DNA of 64,000 bases from DATCLS01 sp036563805 (GCA_036563805.1 DATCLS010000049.1:124001-188000); one strand, 5' to 3'; positions 16,353-25,458 are shown, numbered from the stretch's first letter. Notes: generated by a model from the letters alone, not told the origin. Program-made: numbers and translations.

Positions 16353-17690
16353 TCATCGTGTGACCGACCAGCCCGTGATCGCCTCGTCGTGGACCCGCTG
16401 GCGCCCCCGGAGGCGGCGCCGGTCGGGGAGCACGCCCGGCAACATGCGCACGTAGTCGCCGAACGACTTGAGCCGAGCGGCGACGATATCGGGCCGGGGC
16501 CGGTGTCCCCGCACCACGGGCATCACGACGTCGCGCTTGGCGTACGAGGCGGTGGAGAGCAGGAACCGCCCGGCGGCCTCGGCGGCCAGGCGGGGCGGGG
16601 CGTTCTTGGTCAGCATCACCAGGCGGTTGCGCTCGGTGTAGTGCTGGAACAGCGGAGAGCCCTCGACGCTGGTGGCGGCGTGCATGTGCCGCATCACCGC
16701 GGTCGGGACGTACCGGTAGCGCCACCCCCGGGCCTGGCCCCGCCAGGCCATGTCGGTGTCCTCGTAGTACATGAAGAACCGCTCGTCGAACAGCCCGACG
16801 TCGCGCAGGTACTCGGAGCGGAACAGCACGCCGGCGCCGCACCAGGCGAACACGTCCTGGGGCTCGTCGTACTGGCCCTCGTCGCGCTCGAGGAAGCCCC
16901 GGTCGCCGCCCCACGACCCGTTGACCAGCACCGAGCCGACGTTGTTGATCACGTCGTAGGGCGTGCCCGACAGGGTCACCTCATGCCACTCGGGCGCCCC
17001 GCCCACCTCGACCGTGACCGGGGCGGCTCCGCCGTCGAGCACGGCGGTGACCGGCCGGTCGCTGGCCAGGCGGACCCGGGCCCGCACGGCCGTCTCGTCG
17101 TCGTCGACCGGGGCCGACACGTGGGCCTCGCCGCTCAGCCACCGGAACTCCTCCTCGCCGGCCGGGCCGGGCTCGGGGTGGTAGCAGCCGGGGCCGAACA
17201 CGGCGTCGCGCCACCGGTCCTCACCACCGACCTGGAGCCCGCTGACCCGCACGCCCAGGTCGCGCCCGTCGGGCGGGACCCGGTGGGTGGGCGACCGGAC
17301 CACCAGCTCGAGGAACCGGGGCGCCAGCACGATCTTGGGGCAGGCGGCGCCCACCCCCTCGTCGGCCCGCAGCGCTTCGACCAGCGGGCCCAGGTAGCCC
17401 GGCTCGACGAAGGCGTCGTTGTTGACCAGCCCCGCGTAGTCGACGCCGTCCAGGTCGTGGAGGGCGAGGTTGTTGGCCGGGAAGCCGAGGTTGCAGCCGG
17501 AGCGGATCAGCCGGACCCGGGGCCGGCCCTCGAGCCGCCGGTCGGAGCCGTCGGTGCTGGCGTTGTCGACCACGACGATCTCGAGCCGGTCGGCCGGCCA
17601 GTCGAGCCGCTCGATGTGCTCGACGCACCGGAGCACCAGGTCGCCGCCGTTGTAGTTGAGCACCACGAGTCGGACGCGGGGGTGGGGCAT
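16353..17690 (-). CDS. GT2 rhamnosyltransferase-like protein with inserted beta-rich domain
   Basis: 445 residues. GT-A features: LVVLNYNGGDLV, IVVVDNASTDGSD, LVNNDAF and FFMYYEDTDMAWRGQARG, the pattern of rhamnosyl- and similar GT2 transferases. Between the metal-binding and acceptor parts, residues about 165-270 form an insertion starting GCYHPEPGPAGEEEFRWLSG, matching the opening of the insertion in the adjacent GT4 protein. I choose ATG 17690 (MPHPRVRLV); a longer in-frame opening would run through a perfect hairpin. Probably co-transcribed with the GT4 gene. Confidence 0.82.
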   Translation of the reverse strand: MPHPRVRLVVLNYNGGDLVLRCVEHIERLDWPADRLEIVVVDNASTDGSDRRLEGRPRVRLIRSGCNLGFPANNLALHDLDGVDYAGLVNNDAFVEPGYLGPLVEALRADEGVGAACPKIVLAPRFLELVVRSPTHRVPPDGRDLGVRVSGLQVGGEDRWRDAVFGPGCYHPEPGPAGEEEFRWLSGEAHVSAPVDDDETAVRARVRLASDRPVTAVLDGGAAPVTVEVGGAPEWHEVTLSGTPYDVINNVGSVLVNGSWGGDRGFLERDEGQYDEPQDVFAWCGAGVLFRSEYLRDVGLFDERFFMYYEDTDMAWRGQARGWRYRYVPTAVMRHMHAATSVEGSPLFQHYTERNRLVMLTKNAPPRLAAEAAGRFLLSTASYAKRDVVMPVVRGHRPRPDIVAARLKSFGDYVRMLPGVLPDRRRLRGRQRVHDEAITGWSVTR

Positions 17691-17705
17691 CGCCTCATGT
17701 TGGCC

Positions 17706-17747
17706 GACGGCGCGCCGGGGGTGCGACCACCCCCGGCGCGCCGTCGA
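17706..17747. promoter_or_regulatory. Perfect 19-bp-arm inverted repeat with 4-nt loop
   Basis: Left arm 17706-17724 and right arm 17729-17747 are exact reverse complements, separated by CGAC. The element lies 16 bp upstream of the GT2 start and about 60 bp upstream of the exporter permease promoter, in a divergent gap. It could be a terminator or attenuator in the GT2 leader, or a protein-binding dyad. Confidence 0.7.
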
Positions 17748-17808
17748 GGGGGCGCCAGCGGCCTGTCGACCAGGTCGCACCCGTGATGGGCGGCGCCTCG
17801 GCCATCTG

Positions 17809-17814
17809 TACAGT
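17809..17814 (+). promoter_or_regulatory. -10 hexamer TACAGT of the exporter permease gene
   Basis: TACAGT with an 8-nt gap to the GTG at 17823. The sequence CTGTACAG around it is palindromic, so a minus-strand TACAGA at 17806-17811 could serve the divergent GT2 gene. Confidence 0.5.
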
Positions 17815-17822
17815 CGCGGGCC

Positions 17823-18647
17823 GTGGCACTACGCCTGCCGGACACGCGCGCGCTGCCGACCGAGCTGCTGTGGAACCTCACCCTGCGCGAGATGCGCAGC
17901 CGGTTCAAGCGCTCGACGCTCGGCTGGCTGTGGTCGGTGATCAACCCGCTGGCCAGCATCGCCATCTACACGGTCGTGTTCGGCGTGTTCCTCGACGTCG
18001 AGCCGCCGGTCGGCGACCCGAGCGGCCTGCACGTCTACGGCTTCTTCCTGGTGTGCGGCCTGCTGCCCTGGACGTTCCTGACCAACACGCTCAACGGGGC
18101 GGCGGCGTCGATCGTGACCAACGAGGGCCTGGTCAAGAAGGTCTACTTCCCCCGCTGGGTGCTGCCGGCCTCGTCCACGCTGGCCTGGCTGGCCAACTTC
18201 GGCGTCGAGCTGATCGTGCTCGGCGTGGTGCTGCTGGTGGCCGGCAACCTGGTGCTGCCCTGGGTGCCCGTGGTCGTCGTGCTCATGGTGCTGGAGGCCG
18301 CCTTCGCCCTCGGCCTCGGCCTGCTGCTGGCGGCGGCCAACGCCTACTTCCGCGACGTCCAGCACTTCCTGGGCATCGCCCTCAACGTCTGGTTCTACGC
18401 CACGCCGATCCTCTACCCCCCCGAGCAGATCCCCCCCGACGCCGAGATCCTCGGCATGTCGGCCCGCGACCTGCTCGCCCTCAACCCCATGGCCGTGTTC
18501 GTCGACTCGTTCCGGGCGGTCCTCTACGACCTGACCTCCCCCACCGCCAACCAGTGGCTGGCCATGGTCGGGCTGGCGGGCGTCTCGCTGGCGCTCGGCG
18601 CCGCCGGCTTCCGCCGGCTCGAGCCCCGCCTGGCGGAGGAGCTGTGA
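17823..18647 (+). CDS. wzm: Polysaccharide ABC exporter permease (Wzm type)
   Basis: 274 residues with six predicted membrane helices. It opens with the ABC-2 family signature LTLREMRSRFKRSTLGWLWSVINPL, then VNEG-like TNEGLVKKVYFPRWVLP, both diagnostic of TagG/Wzm/RfbA permeases that export lipid-linked glycans. The partner ATPase begins in the stop codon of this gene (TGATG). GTG start with a leaderless-type promoter 8 nt upstream. Likely exports the polysaccharide made by the surrounding glycosyltransferases. Confidence 0.9.
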   Translation: MALRLPDTRALPTELLWNLTLREMRSRFKRSTLGWLWSVINPLASIAIYTVVFGVFLDVEPPVGDPSGLHVYGFFLVCGLLPWTFLTNTLNGAAASIVTNEGLVKKVYFPRWVLPASSTLAWLANFGVELIVLGVVLLVAGNLVLPWVPVVVVLMVLEAAFALGLGLLLAAANAYFRDVQHFLGIALNVWFYATPILYPPEQIPPDAEILGMSARDLLALNPMAVFVDSFRAVLYDLTSPTANQWLAMVGLAGVSLALGAAGFRRLEPRLAEEL

Positions 18648-19849
18648 TGGCGCCGACCGCGGCCGTGGTCGTCGACGACGTCGCCAAGCGCTTCCGCCTC
18701 ATCCACGAGCGCAACTCGACGCTCAAGGCGACCGTGTTCAACGGCTTCCGGCGCACGGTGCACGAGGAGTTCTGGGCGCTCAAGGGCGTCTCGTTCGAGG
18801 TCGAGGAGGGCACGACCTACGGCCTCATCGGCCACAACGGGTCAGGGAAGAGCACGCTGCTCAAGTGCCTGGCCCGCATCTACGTGCCCGACCGGGGCGA
18901 GATCCGCACTCGGGGCCGGGTCTCCGCCCTGCTGGAGCTGGGCGCCGGGTTCCACCCCGAGCTGTCGGGCCGCGAGAACGTCTACCTGAACGCCAGCATC
19001 CTCGGCCTGTCCAAGCGCGAGGTCGACAAGCGGTTCGACGACATCGTCTCGTTCGCCGGGCTGGAGCAGTTCATCGACACGCCGGTGAAGAACTACTCGT
19101 CCGGCATGTTCGTCCGCCTCGGCTTCTCGGTGGCGATCACGGTCGAGCCCGACGTGCTGCTGATCGACGAGATCCTGGCCGTGGGCGACGAGGCGTTCCA
19201 GCAGCGCTGCATGGAGAAGTTCGCCGACCTGCGCCGGTCGGGCCGCACGATCGTGCTGGTCAGCCACGGGCTCGACTCGGTGCGCAACATCTGCGACCGG
19301 GCCGCCTGGCTCGACCACGGCGACCTGGTCAAGGAGGGCGAGGCCCACGACGTCGTCACCGCCTATCTCGAGTCGGTGCGCGACGACCGCCGGGCGCAGG
19401 AGCAGCAGGGCGGCGGCCTGGTCACGCCCGAGGAGGCCAGCGGCAACTGGCACATCCACGGCGTCCAGGTCATCGACGACGCCGGCCGCCAGGTCGACCT
19501 CGTCCCCAGCGGGTCGGAGGTGACGATCCGCGTGACGCTCGAGGTGGCCCGCGACGAGGACGTGGCCCTGGCCATCGGCCTGTACCGCACCGACGGCATC
19601 CACGTCGCCGGGCCGGTCCACCGCTTCCGCACCGGCGGCGCCGGGCGGCGCACCGTCGACTACACCGTGCCCCGGCTGCTGCTGGCCGCCGGGACCTACG
19701 ACATCTCCGCCCGGCTGCTCGATGACCACCTGCAGCGCACGCACACGGTCCGGCGCCGGGCGGCGCGGCTCGACGTCGACGCCGACCGCTACGCCGACAT
19801 CGGCGGGGTCGTCGCCCTGGGCGGGACCTGGCGGGTGTCGGAGGGCTGA
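18647..19849 (+). CDS. wzt: Polysaccharide ABC exporter ATPase with substrate-recognition domain (Wzt type)
   Basis: 400 residues. ATPase domain with Walker A GHNGSGKST, the TagH/Wzt-specific LLELGAGFHPELSGRENVYL, signature YSSGMFVRL, Walker B VLLIDEILAVGD and switch VSHGL. From about residue 250 a beta-sandwich C-terminal domain follows (GVQVIDDAGRQVDLVPSG to the end), matching the Wzt C-terminal domain that in O-antigen exporters binds the glycan terminus. That suggests the exported chain has a modified end, and methyltransferases are nearby. Overlaps the permease stop by one base. Confidence 0.9.
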   Translation: MAPTAAVVVDDVAKRFRLIHERNSTLKATVFNGFRRTVHEEFWALKGVSFEVEEGTTYGLIGHNGSGKSTLLKCLARIYVPDRGEIRTRGRVSALLELGAGFHPELSGRENVYLNASILGLSKREVDKRFDDIVSFAGLEQFIDTPVKNYSSGMFVRLGFSVAITVEPDVLLIDEILAVGDEAFQQRCMEKFADLRRSGRTIVLVSHGLDSVRNICDRAAWLDHGDLVKEGEAHDVVTAYLESVRDDRRAQEQQGGGLVTPEEASGNWHIHGVQVIDDAGRQVDLVPSGSEVTIRVTLEVARDEDVALAIGLYRTDGIHVAGPVHRFRTGGAGRRTVDYTVPRLLLAAGTYDISARLLDDHLQRTHTVRRRAARLDVDADRYADIGGVVALGGTWRVSEG

Positions 19850-19856
19850 CGGGGCG

Positions 19857-21557
19857 GTGCCGGCCGTGGCCGCTGCCGAGCCGATCCCCCCGGCCTCCCC
19901 GGCCCTCGCCGCGGGGCCGGCCGCGGGGTCCGCTCCGGCGGCCGGGAGCGACCGGCGCGACGCCGGGCGCCGGTGGCACACGGCGCTGACCGTGGCCGGG
20001 ATCGTGGTGCCGGTGGCGCTGTTCACCTGGCGGGCCCTGCGGGCGCCGGTCAACTTCGACGGCGGCATGAACCTGCAGGTGGCCGAGAGCCTGGCCCACG
20101 GCGACGGATACACCCGCTTCTACCACGCCCTGCTGCCGTTCCCCCACGAGGTGCAGACGAACGGGCCGTTCATGTGGACGGCGGCGCTGAGCATCCGGGT
20201 GCTCGGCGAGAACCAGCTCGCCTACCAGCTCACCAACCTGCTGGCCGTCGCCGGCCTGGCCGGGGTGGTCGCCGCCCTGGTCCGGGAGCGCCCCGTCCTG
20301 CGGGTGGTGGGCCCGGGCCTGGTGCTGCTGGCCGCGCCGACGATCGCCGTCTACGGCCTGGGGGCGCTGGGCGAGGTGCCCATGACCGCCTTCCTGCTGG
20401 CGTCGGTGCTGGCGCTGGCCGCTGCCGTCCGCGCCCCCGAGCGGGCCGTCCGGTGGCTGTTCGTCGCCGGCCTGGCCTTCGGAGCCGCGTTCGCCACCAA
20501 GACGTTCGCCCAGGGCGCGGCCGGCGGCTTCGCCGTCGGCGTGGCGGGCGCGCTGGTGGCGGTCGCCGGCTGGCCGGCCCGCGCCCGGGCCCTGGCCGCC
20601 ACCGTCGCCGGCGTGCTGGCCGTGCCCGCGCTGCGCGAGCTCCACCGGCTCGTCGGCCTGGAGGGGATCGACAACTGGCGGGCGTGGTGGGCCGAAGAGC
20701 GGACGTACATCTCCAGCCAGTCCGGCTTCGAGGGCGGCGACCGGGGCGGCCCGGTCCAGACGTTCCTCGACCACATGCACACCCTGGCGGGGCTGGTCGA
20801 CTTCCCGGCCGAGCTGCTGCTCGGCGTGCTGTTCCTGCCGCTGGTGGCCGTCGTCGCCGTCGTGGTGTGGCGGTGGCGGGCCGACGGCCTGCGCCGGGTG
20901 CTGACCGACCCCGCCCTGCTGGCCCTCCTCGTCACCGCGGTCATGGCCGTTTCGTACATCGGCTGGTGGATGCTGCTCGTGCCCGAGCGCAAGGCCTGGA
21001 TCCGCCGGATCCTGCCCGGGCTGCTGCTGCTCGACGTCGTCTACCTGCTGCTGGCGCCGTGGGTCATGCGGGCCGGGCGGGCGGCCTGGGCCCGCTGGCG
21101 GGACCGCTCGGGGCCCGCCTTCGCCCGCCGGGCGCCGGCGCTCGCCCTGGCCGGGGCCCTGGCGCTGGCCGCGGTCACGGCCCTCCCCTACGCCGCCGGC
21201 AAGCTCACCAGCAACGGCGGCGACCTGGTGGCGGGCGAGCCGGAGTGGCTGGACGCCACCCGCGCGGCCGCCGCCTATGTTGAGAGCCACGATGAGCAGC
21301 GGTTCTACGGCGACGAGTGGTGGTCGGCCCCGGTGGTGAGCCTGATGTCGGGCGTCGACTTCTACAACCTGGGCGACACCCCGTCGTGCTCCCTCGACCC
21401 GGCGCGCGACCGCCTGGTCTGGGACTACGACGCCAAGACCCGGCTGCGCCCGGAGCCGTGGACCCGGAGCGGGCGGCTCGTGTTCGAGGAGGTCGCCACA
21501 TTCGGCGAGTACGTGTCGATCTACGCCGTCGGCCCCGCTCCGGGACGATGCAGCTGA
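19857..21557 (+). CDS. Polytopic membrane protein, GT-C/dolichyl-phosphate-mannosyltransferase-like
   Basis: 566 residues, about ten hydrophobic segments. The first luminal loop contains NFDGGMNLQVAESLAHGDGY, resembling the acidic loop that follows the first helix in GT-C (PMT/ArnT) glycosyltransferases, and later GEVPMTAFLLASVLAL and FATKTFAQG. A C-terminal soluble part of about 90 residues carries SHDEQRFYGDEWW. Likely transfers sugars from a lipid carrier outside the membrane, but a strict GT39 signature is not seen. GTG 19857 is the first in-frame start after the wzt stop (19866 is an alternative). Overlaps the next gene by 10 bp. Confidence 0.65.
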   Translation: MPAVAAAEPIPPASPALAAGPAAGSAPAAGSDRRDAGRRWHTALTVAGIVVPVALFTWRALRAPVNFDGGMNLQVAESLAHGDGYTRFYHALLPFPHEVQTNGPFMWTAALSIRVLGENQLAYQLTNLLAVAGLAGVVAALVRERPVLRVVGPGLVLLAAPTIAVYGLGALGEVPMTAFLLASVLALAAAVRAPERAVRWLFVAGLAFGAAFATKTFAQGAAGGFAVGVAGALVAVAGWPARARALAATVAGVLAVPALRELHRLVGLEGIDNWRAWWAEERTYISSQSGFEGGDRGGPVQTFLDHMHTLAGLVDFPAELLLGVLFLPLVAVVAVVVWRWRADGLRRVLTDPALLALLVTAVMAVSYIGWWMLLVPERKAWIRRILPGLLLLDVVYLLLAPWVMRAGRAAWARWRDRSGPAFARRAPALALAGALALAAVTALPYAAGKLTSNGGDLVAGEPEWLDATRAAAAYVESHDEQRFYGDEWWSAPVVSLMSGVDFYNLGDTPSCSLDPARDRLVWDYDAKTRLRPEPWTRSGRLVFEEVATFGEYVSIYAVGPAPGRCS

Positions 21558-23737
21558 GCACGGCCGACGGCGGCGCCGGGAACGGCTCCGGCAACGGTGC
21601 GCAGGCCGCGGGGCCGCAGACCGCGGCGGCCGCGCCGGCCCGGGGCGAGCGGGGGCGGGGGCGGGCCGAGACGGGCGCCGCCGGCGCCGACACCGGCGCG
21701 GCGGCCGTTCCCGAGCGCACGACGCTGACCCTCGGCGAGCTGGCCGGCGTCGTCGTCGCGGTGGCCGTCGCCGCGGTGGGCACGGCATCGCTGGCGCTGG
21801 CCCAGCTCGGCCACCACGACGGCTTCGCCGCCGCAGCGCTGGGGCTGGTCGTGACCGCGGCCGCCGGGGCCGCGGTGGGGAAGGTCGAGGGCCGCCCCCG
21901 GGTGGTGGTCGACCGCACCGAGGTGGGGCTGCTCGCCGTGCTCGGCGTCGCCGCCGTGTTCTTCTTCGCCCCCGGGTCGCCGTACGCCTACGCCGACAAG
22001 GACCCGGGCATCTACGTCGCGCACGCCTTCGCCATCGCCCGCGACGGCGACGCCATCATCGACGACCCGGTGCTGGCGTCGGACATCCCCCGCGAGTCGC
22101 GGGGCGGCGGCCTGCCCGGCCTGTGGCGCGAGCCGGCGCACCCGCGAGCGGTGACGCCGCAGTTCTACCACTACTACTCGGCGCTCCTGGCGACGGCCGA
22201 GGACTTCGCCGGGCCCCGCGGCGTGTTCAACGCCACCCCGGCCATGGCCATCCTGTCGGTCGGGCTGCTGTTCCTCGCCGTGCGCCGGGCGGCCGGCACC
22301 GTGGCTGCGGTCGTGACCGGCGCGCTGATGGTGACCTCGATGATCCAGGTGTGGCAGGCGCGCTACCCGTCCACCGAGGTCCTGGCCCAGCTGCTGCTGA
22401 GCGGCACCCTGCTCGCCGCCGTGCTGGCGCTGGAGCGCCGGTGGGTGCCCGGGGCGCTGGCCGCCGGGCTCCTGCTCGGCGTGGGGTTCCTCGCGCGGCC
22501 CGACGGCTTTCTGTACATCCTCATCGCCGCCGGCGTGGTGGCCGTGGCCATCGCGGCCCGCCGGGCCGACCGGCGGGCCGCCGCCCTCGGGCTGGGCCTC
22601 GCCGTCACCGCCCCCTACGCCCTGTGGAACGCCTACCGGGCCCGCGAGCTGTACTCCCGGGTCAACGACGTCCCCCGGCCGGCCCTGCTGCTGGGAGCGT
22701 GCGCGCTGCTGGTCGGCGCCGGGTTCGCGGCCCGGCCCGTGGCCGACCGGCTCGCCCGCCGCTTCGCCCCCAAGGCCCAGGGGGACGGCAAGGGCGACGG
22801 CACGGCGGACGGCGACGCGGCGCACCGCCCGGGCCTGCTCGACCTGCTGGCCCGGTGGCGGATCCCACTGGGGGCGGCGGTCGCCGTCGTGTTCGGCGGT
22901 GTGCTGCTGCTCCTCTGGTACCGCGAGGACCTGTTCGGTTACGACTACACCTGGTCGCACTTCCACAACGCCACCGTCCGCTCGCTCGACGAGCGGAACA
23001 TGGAGTGGCTCTCGTACTTCGTGACGCCGTCCGGCCTCGTCATCTTCTGGGTGGGGGCGGTCGTCCTGCTGCTGCAGCGGTCGCGCCCGGCGCTCTACGT
23101 GCTGGCGCTGCCGGCCCTGCTCGTCCCCGTCTACCTGTACGACGCCCGCATCTCGATGCGCCTCATGTGGTGGGTCCGGCGGTTCGTGCCCGCCGCGCTG
23201 CCCGCCCTGATCGTCCTCATGGCGCTCGCCCTCGCCTGGGCGATCTGCCACCGCCGCTGGCCCCTGCGCATCGCCGGCGTCGTGACCACGGTGGCGCTGG
23301 TGGTCACGTACGCCGGCCAGTCGCTGCCGTTGCGCCAGCACCGCGAGATGCGGGGCTCGTGGGACCTGTCGGCGGCCATCTCCGAGGCGGCCGGCGACCG
23401 CGAGGGCGTGTTCCTCTACGGGCCGGCGAGCGGCGTGTCCGACCCGCTGCGGAACACGCCGGCGATCGTGTGGCTGGTCTTCGACGACATCGCGGCCAAG
23501 CTCCCGCCCGAGTACGACATCGAGGACGTCGAGGCCTACCAGGAGGCCTTCCCCGACCACCCGATCTACCTCGTCACCCACGGCGACGGCCTGCCCGCGC
23601 ACCTGCCCCGCGACCGGTTCATCGAGGTCCGGACCGTCGTGCAGAACCTGGTGACGTGGGAGGAGACGATCGACCGCCGCCCCGAGGGCCCGATCACCGA
23701 GACCTGGGGCGTCGTCGTCTGGCAGCTGATCAACTGA
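21548..23737 (+). CDS. Large polytopic membrane protein, GT-C-like
   Basis: 729 residues. A 65-residue Ala/Gly-rich cytoplasmic N-terminus precedes about twelve hydrophobic segments. The loop after the second helix has YADKDPGIYVAHAFAIARDG, the acidic type found in GT-C glycosyltransferases, and later YHYYSALLATAEDF and FLARPDGFLYI. A C-terminal soluble region (about 620-729) has EGVFLYGPASGVSDPLR. Probably works with the preceding membrane protein in building the exported glycan. The 10-bp overlap implies coupled translation. No precise enzyme assignment possible. Confidence 0.65.
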   Translation: MQLSTADGGAGNGSGNGAQAAGPQTAAAAPARGERGRGRAETGAAGADTGAAAVPERTTLTLGELAGVVVAVAVAAVGTASLALAQLGHHDGFAAAALGLVVTAAAGAAVGKVEGRPRVVVDRTEVGLLAVLGVAAVFFFAPGSPYAYADKDPGIYVAHAFAIARDGDAIIDDPVLASDIPRESRGGGLPGLWREPAHPRAVTPQFYHYYSALLATAEDFAGPRGVFNATPAMAILSVGLLFLAVRRAAGTVAAVVTGALMVTSMIQVWQARYPSTEVLAQLLLSGTLLAAVLALERRWVPGALAAGLLLGVGFLARPDGFLYILIAAGVVAVAIAARRADRRAAALGLGLAVTAPYALWNAYRARELYSRVNDVPRPALLLGACALLVGAGFAARPVADRLARRFAPKAQGDGKGDGTADGDAAHRPGLLDLLARWRIPLGAAVAVVFGGVLLLLWYREDLFGYDYTWSHFHNATVRSLDERNMEWLSYFVTPSGLVIFWVGAVVLLLQRSRPALYVLALPALLVPVYLYDARISMRLMWWVRRFVPAALPALIVLMALALAWAICHRRWPLRIAGVVTTVALVVTYAGQSLPLRQHREMRGSWDLSAAISEAAGDREGVFLYGPASGVSDPLRNTPAIVWLVFDDIAAKLPPEYDIEDVEAYQEAFPDHPIYLVTHGDGLPAHLPRDRFIEVRTVVQNLVTWEETIDRRPEGPITETWGVVVWQLIN

Positions 23738-23743
23738 CGGGCT

Positions 23744-23770
23744 GACCGACCGACCGACCGAGCGACCGAC
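23744..23770. repeat. GACC tetranucleotide microsatellite
   Basis: Four consecutive GACC units, one GAGC, then GACC and GAC, in the convergent gap before the sigma-factor stop. Confidence 0.75.
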
Positions 23771-23811
23771 TGGGCGGATCCGGCGACGTCGACCCGGGCT
23801 CGGCCTGGAGC

Positions 23812-25074
23812 TCAGCCGGCGGCGCCGAGCCGGTCGGCCCGCTCCTCCAGGTAGCGGCGCTCGGGCAGGCTGGTCGTCCGGCGGGCGGCCGCCCGGTAGC
23901 TGGCACGGGCGGCCTCGGCGTCGCCGGCCATCTCCTGCAGGTGGGCCCGGACCGCGTCGAGCCGGTGGTGGCCGGCCAGGCGGCCCTCGCCCTCCAGCGT
24001 GGCCAGCAGGTCGAGGCCGGCCTGCGGGCCCTCGACCATCCCCAGCGCCACCGCCCGGTTGAGCGTGACCATGGGCCCGGGCGCCAGCCGCTCCAGCAGC
24101 CCGTACAGCGCCAGGATCTGGGCCCAGTCGGTGTCCTCGGCCCGCGGGGCCTCGGCGTGGACCGCGGCGATGGCCGCCTGCACCTGGTAAGGACCGACGG
24201 GCGCGGTCCGGAGCGCGTGCGTGACCAGCTCGACCCCCTCGGCGATCGCGCCCCGGTCCCACCGCCGCCGGTCCTGCTCGGCCAGCGGCACCAGCGAGCC
24301 GTCGGGCCGGGTGCGGGCCGGGCGCCGGGCCTCGGTCAGCAGCATGAGCGCCAGCAGCCCGGCCACCTCGCCGTCGTCGGACAGCAGGGCGTGGAGCACG
24401 CGGGTGAGCCGGATCGCCTCGGCGGTCAGCTCGCTGCGCTGCAGCGCCGGCCCCGATGTCGCCGTGTAGCCCTCGTTGAACACCAGGTACAGGACGTGGA
24501 GGACGGCCCGGAGGCGGTCGTCCCGCTCGCCGGCCGGCGGCATCTCGAAGGTGGCCCCCGCCGCCTTGATGCGCTGCTTGGCCCGGCTGATGCGCTGGGC
24601 CAGGGTGGCCTCGGGCACGAGGAACGCCCGGGCGATCTCGGCCGTGGTCAGGCCGCCGACGGCCCGCAGCGTGAGCGCCACCTGCGACGCCGGCGACAGC
24701 GCCGGGTGACAGCACAGGAACAGCAGCCGGAGCGTGTCGTCGCGGTCGGGGTCGTGGTCGGCGTCGGGCTCGCCGCCGCCGGCGGCGACGGCCGCCGGGG
24801 CCCGGGCGGCCAGCGCCTCCTCCCGCCGGCGACGGGCCGACTCGCTGCGGAGGCGGTCCGTGAGCCGACGAGAGGCGACCGTGATCAGCCAGGCCCGGGC
24901 CCGGTCGGGCAGCCCCTGGGTGGGCCACTGCCGGGCCGCGGCCAGGAGCGCCTCCTGCACCGCGTCCTCGCACTGGTCGAAGTGCCCGTAGCGGCGCGTC
25001 AGGGCGGTGAGGACCTGGGGCGCCAGCTGGCGCAGCAGGTCCTCGACACCGGCGCCCGCCGCCTCAGACGTCAC
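23812..25074 (-). CDS. ECF42-type RNA polymerase sigma factor with C-terminal TPR-like extension
   Basis: 420 residues. Sigma-2 region with YGHFDQCEDAVQEALLAAA and RARAWLITVASRRLTDRLR; sigma-4 region with LTTAEIARAFLVPEATLAQR. A 200-residue C-terminal helical domain follows (VLYLVFNEGYTATSG, then MVTLNRAVALGMVEG), the hallmark of ECF42 sigma factors, which are regulated by this extension rather than an anti-sigma factor. The DGPF protein gene upstream is the usual ECF42 partner, and the two overlap by 11 bp. The physiological signal is unknown for most members. Confidence 0.9.
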   Translation of the reverse strand: MTSEAAGAGVEDLLRQLAPQVLTALTRRYGHFDQCEDAVQEALLAAARQWPTQGLPDRARAWLITVASRRLTDRLRSESARRRREEALAARAPAAVAAGGGEPDADHDPDRDDTLRLLFLCCHPALSPASQVALTLRAVGGLTTAEIARAFLVPEATLAQRISRAKQRIKAAGATFEMPPAGERDDRLRAVLHVLYLVFNEGYTATSGPALQRSELTAEAIRLTRVLHALLSDDGEVAGLLALMLLTEARRPARTRPDGSLVPLAEQDRRRWDRGAIAEGVELVTHALRTAPVGPYQVQAAIAAVHAEAPRAEDTDWAQILALYGLLERLAPGPMVTLNRAVALGMVEGPQAGLDLLATLEGEGRLAGHHRLDAVRAHLQEMAGDAEAARASYRAAARRTTSLPERRYLEERADRLGAAG

Positions 25075-25426
25075 CCGCGTCGGCCACCATCAGGGGCCGG
25101 ACCTCCATGGCGAAGTACTTGGCGTCGGGCCACCGGGCGGCGATCTGGACGGCCCGCTCCTCGGTCTCGCAGTCGATCATGGCGTAGCCGGCGAACTGCT
25201 CCTTCGCCTCGATGAACGGCCCGTCGGTCACGACCGGCACGCCGTCGCGGACCCGCACCGTCTTGGCGGTCGACCGGTCGGCCAGCGCCTCGCCGCCCAG
25301 CCACTCCCCCGACTTCCGGAGCTCGGCCATCAGGGCGTCGACCTCGGCGAACAGGGCCTCCCGCTCCTCGGGCGGCAGGGCCTCGTAGATGGCCGGGTTG
25401 TTGTAGATCAGCAGCATGTACTTCAC
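25064..25426 (-). CDS. DGPF-domain (YCII-related) protein, partner of the ECF42 sigma factor
   Basis: 120 residues, a ferredoxin-like YCII fold: KYMLLIYNNPAIYEALPPEE, the DGPF motif in VVTDGPFIEAKEQFAGY, and a conserved RWPDAKYFAMEVRPL end. DGPF proteins are encoded next to, and controlled by, ECF42 sigma factors; their biochemical role is unknown. The GTG start at 25426 has AGGAGGC eight bases upstream, and a promoter that matches the ECF42 target motif precedes it. The stop lies inside the sigma gene (11-bp overlap). Confidence 0.88.
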   Translation of the reverse strand: MKYMLLIYNNPAIYEALPPEEREALFAEVDALMAELRKSGEWLGGEALADRSTAKTVRVRDGVPVVTDGPFIEAKEQFAGYAMIDCETEERAVQIAARWPDAKYFAMEVRPLMVADAGDV

Positions 25427-25458
25427 GGCGGACGCCTCCTGAGCTCGTGGACGGCCGG

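Noticed and set aside
21521..24973. Very long open frame antisense to the large membrane protein and sigma-factor genes
   Set aside because: In roughly 75% GC DNA, frames opposite real genes stay open for long distances. Its product is repetitive Gly/Arg/Pro with no recognisable motif, while both opposite genes are clear families.
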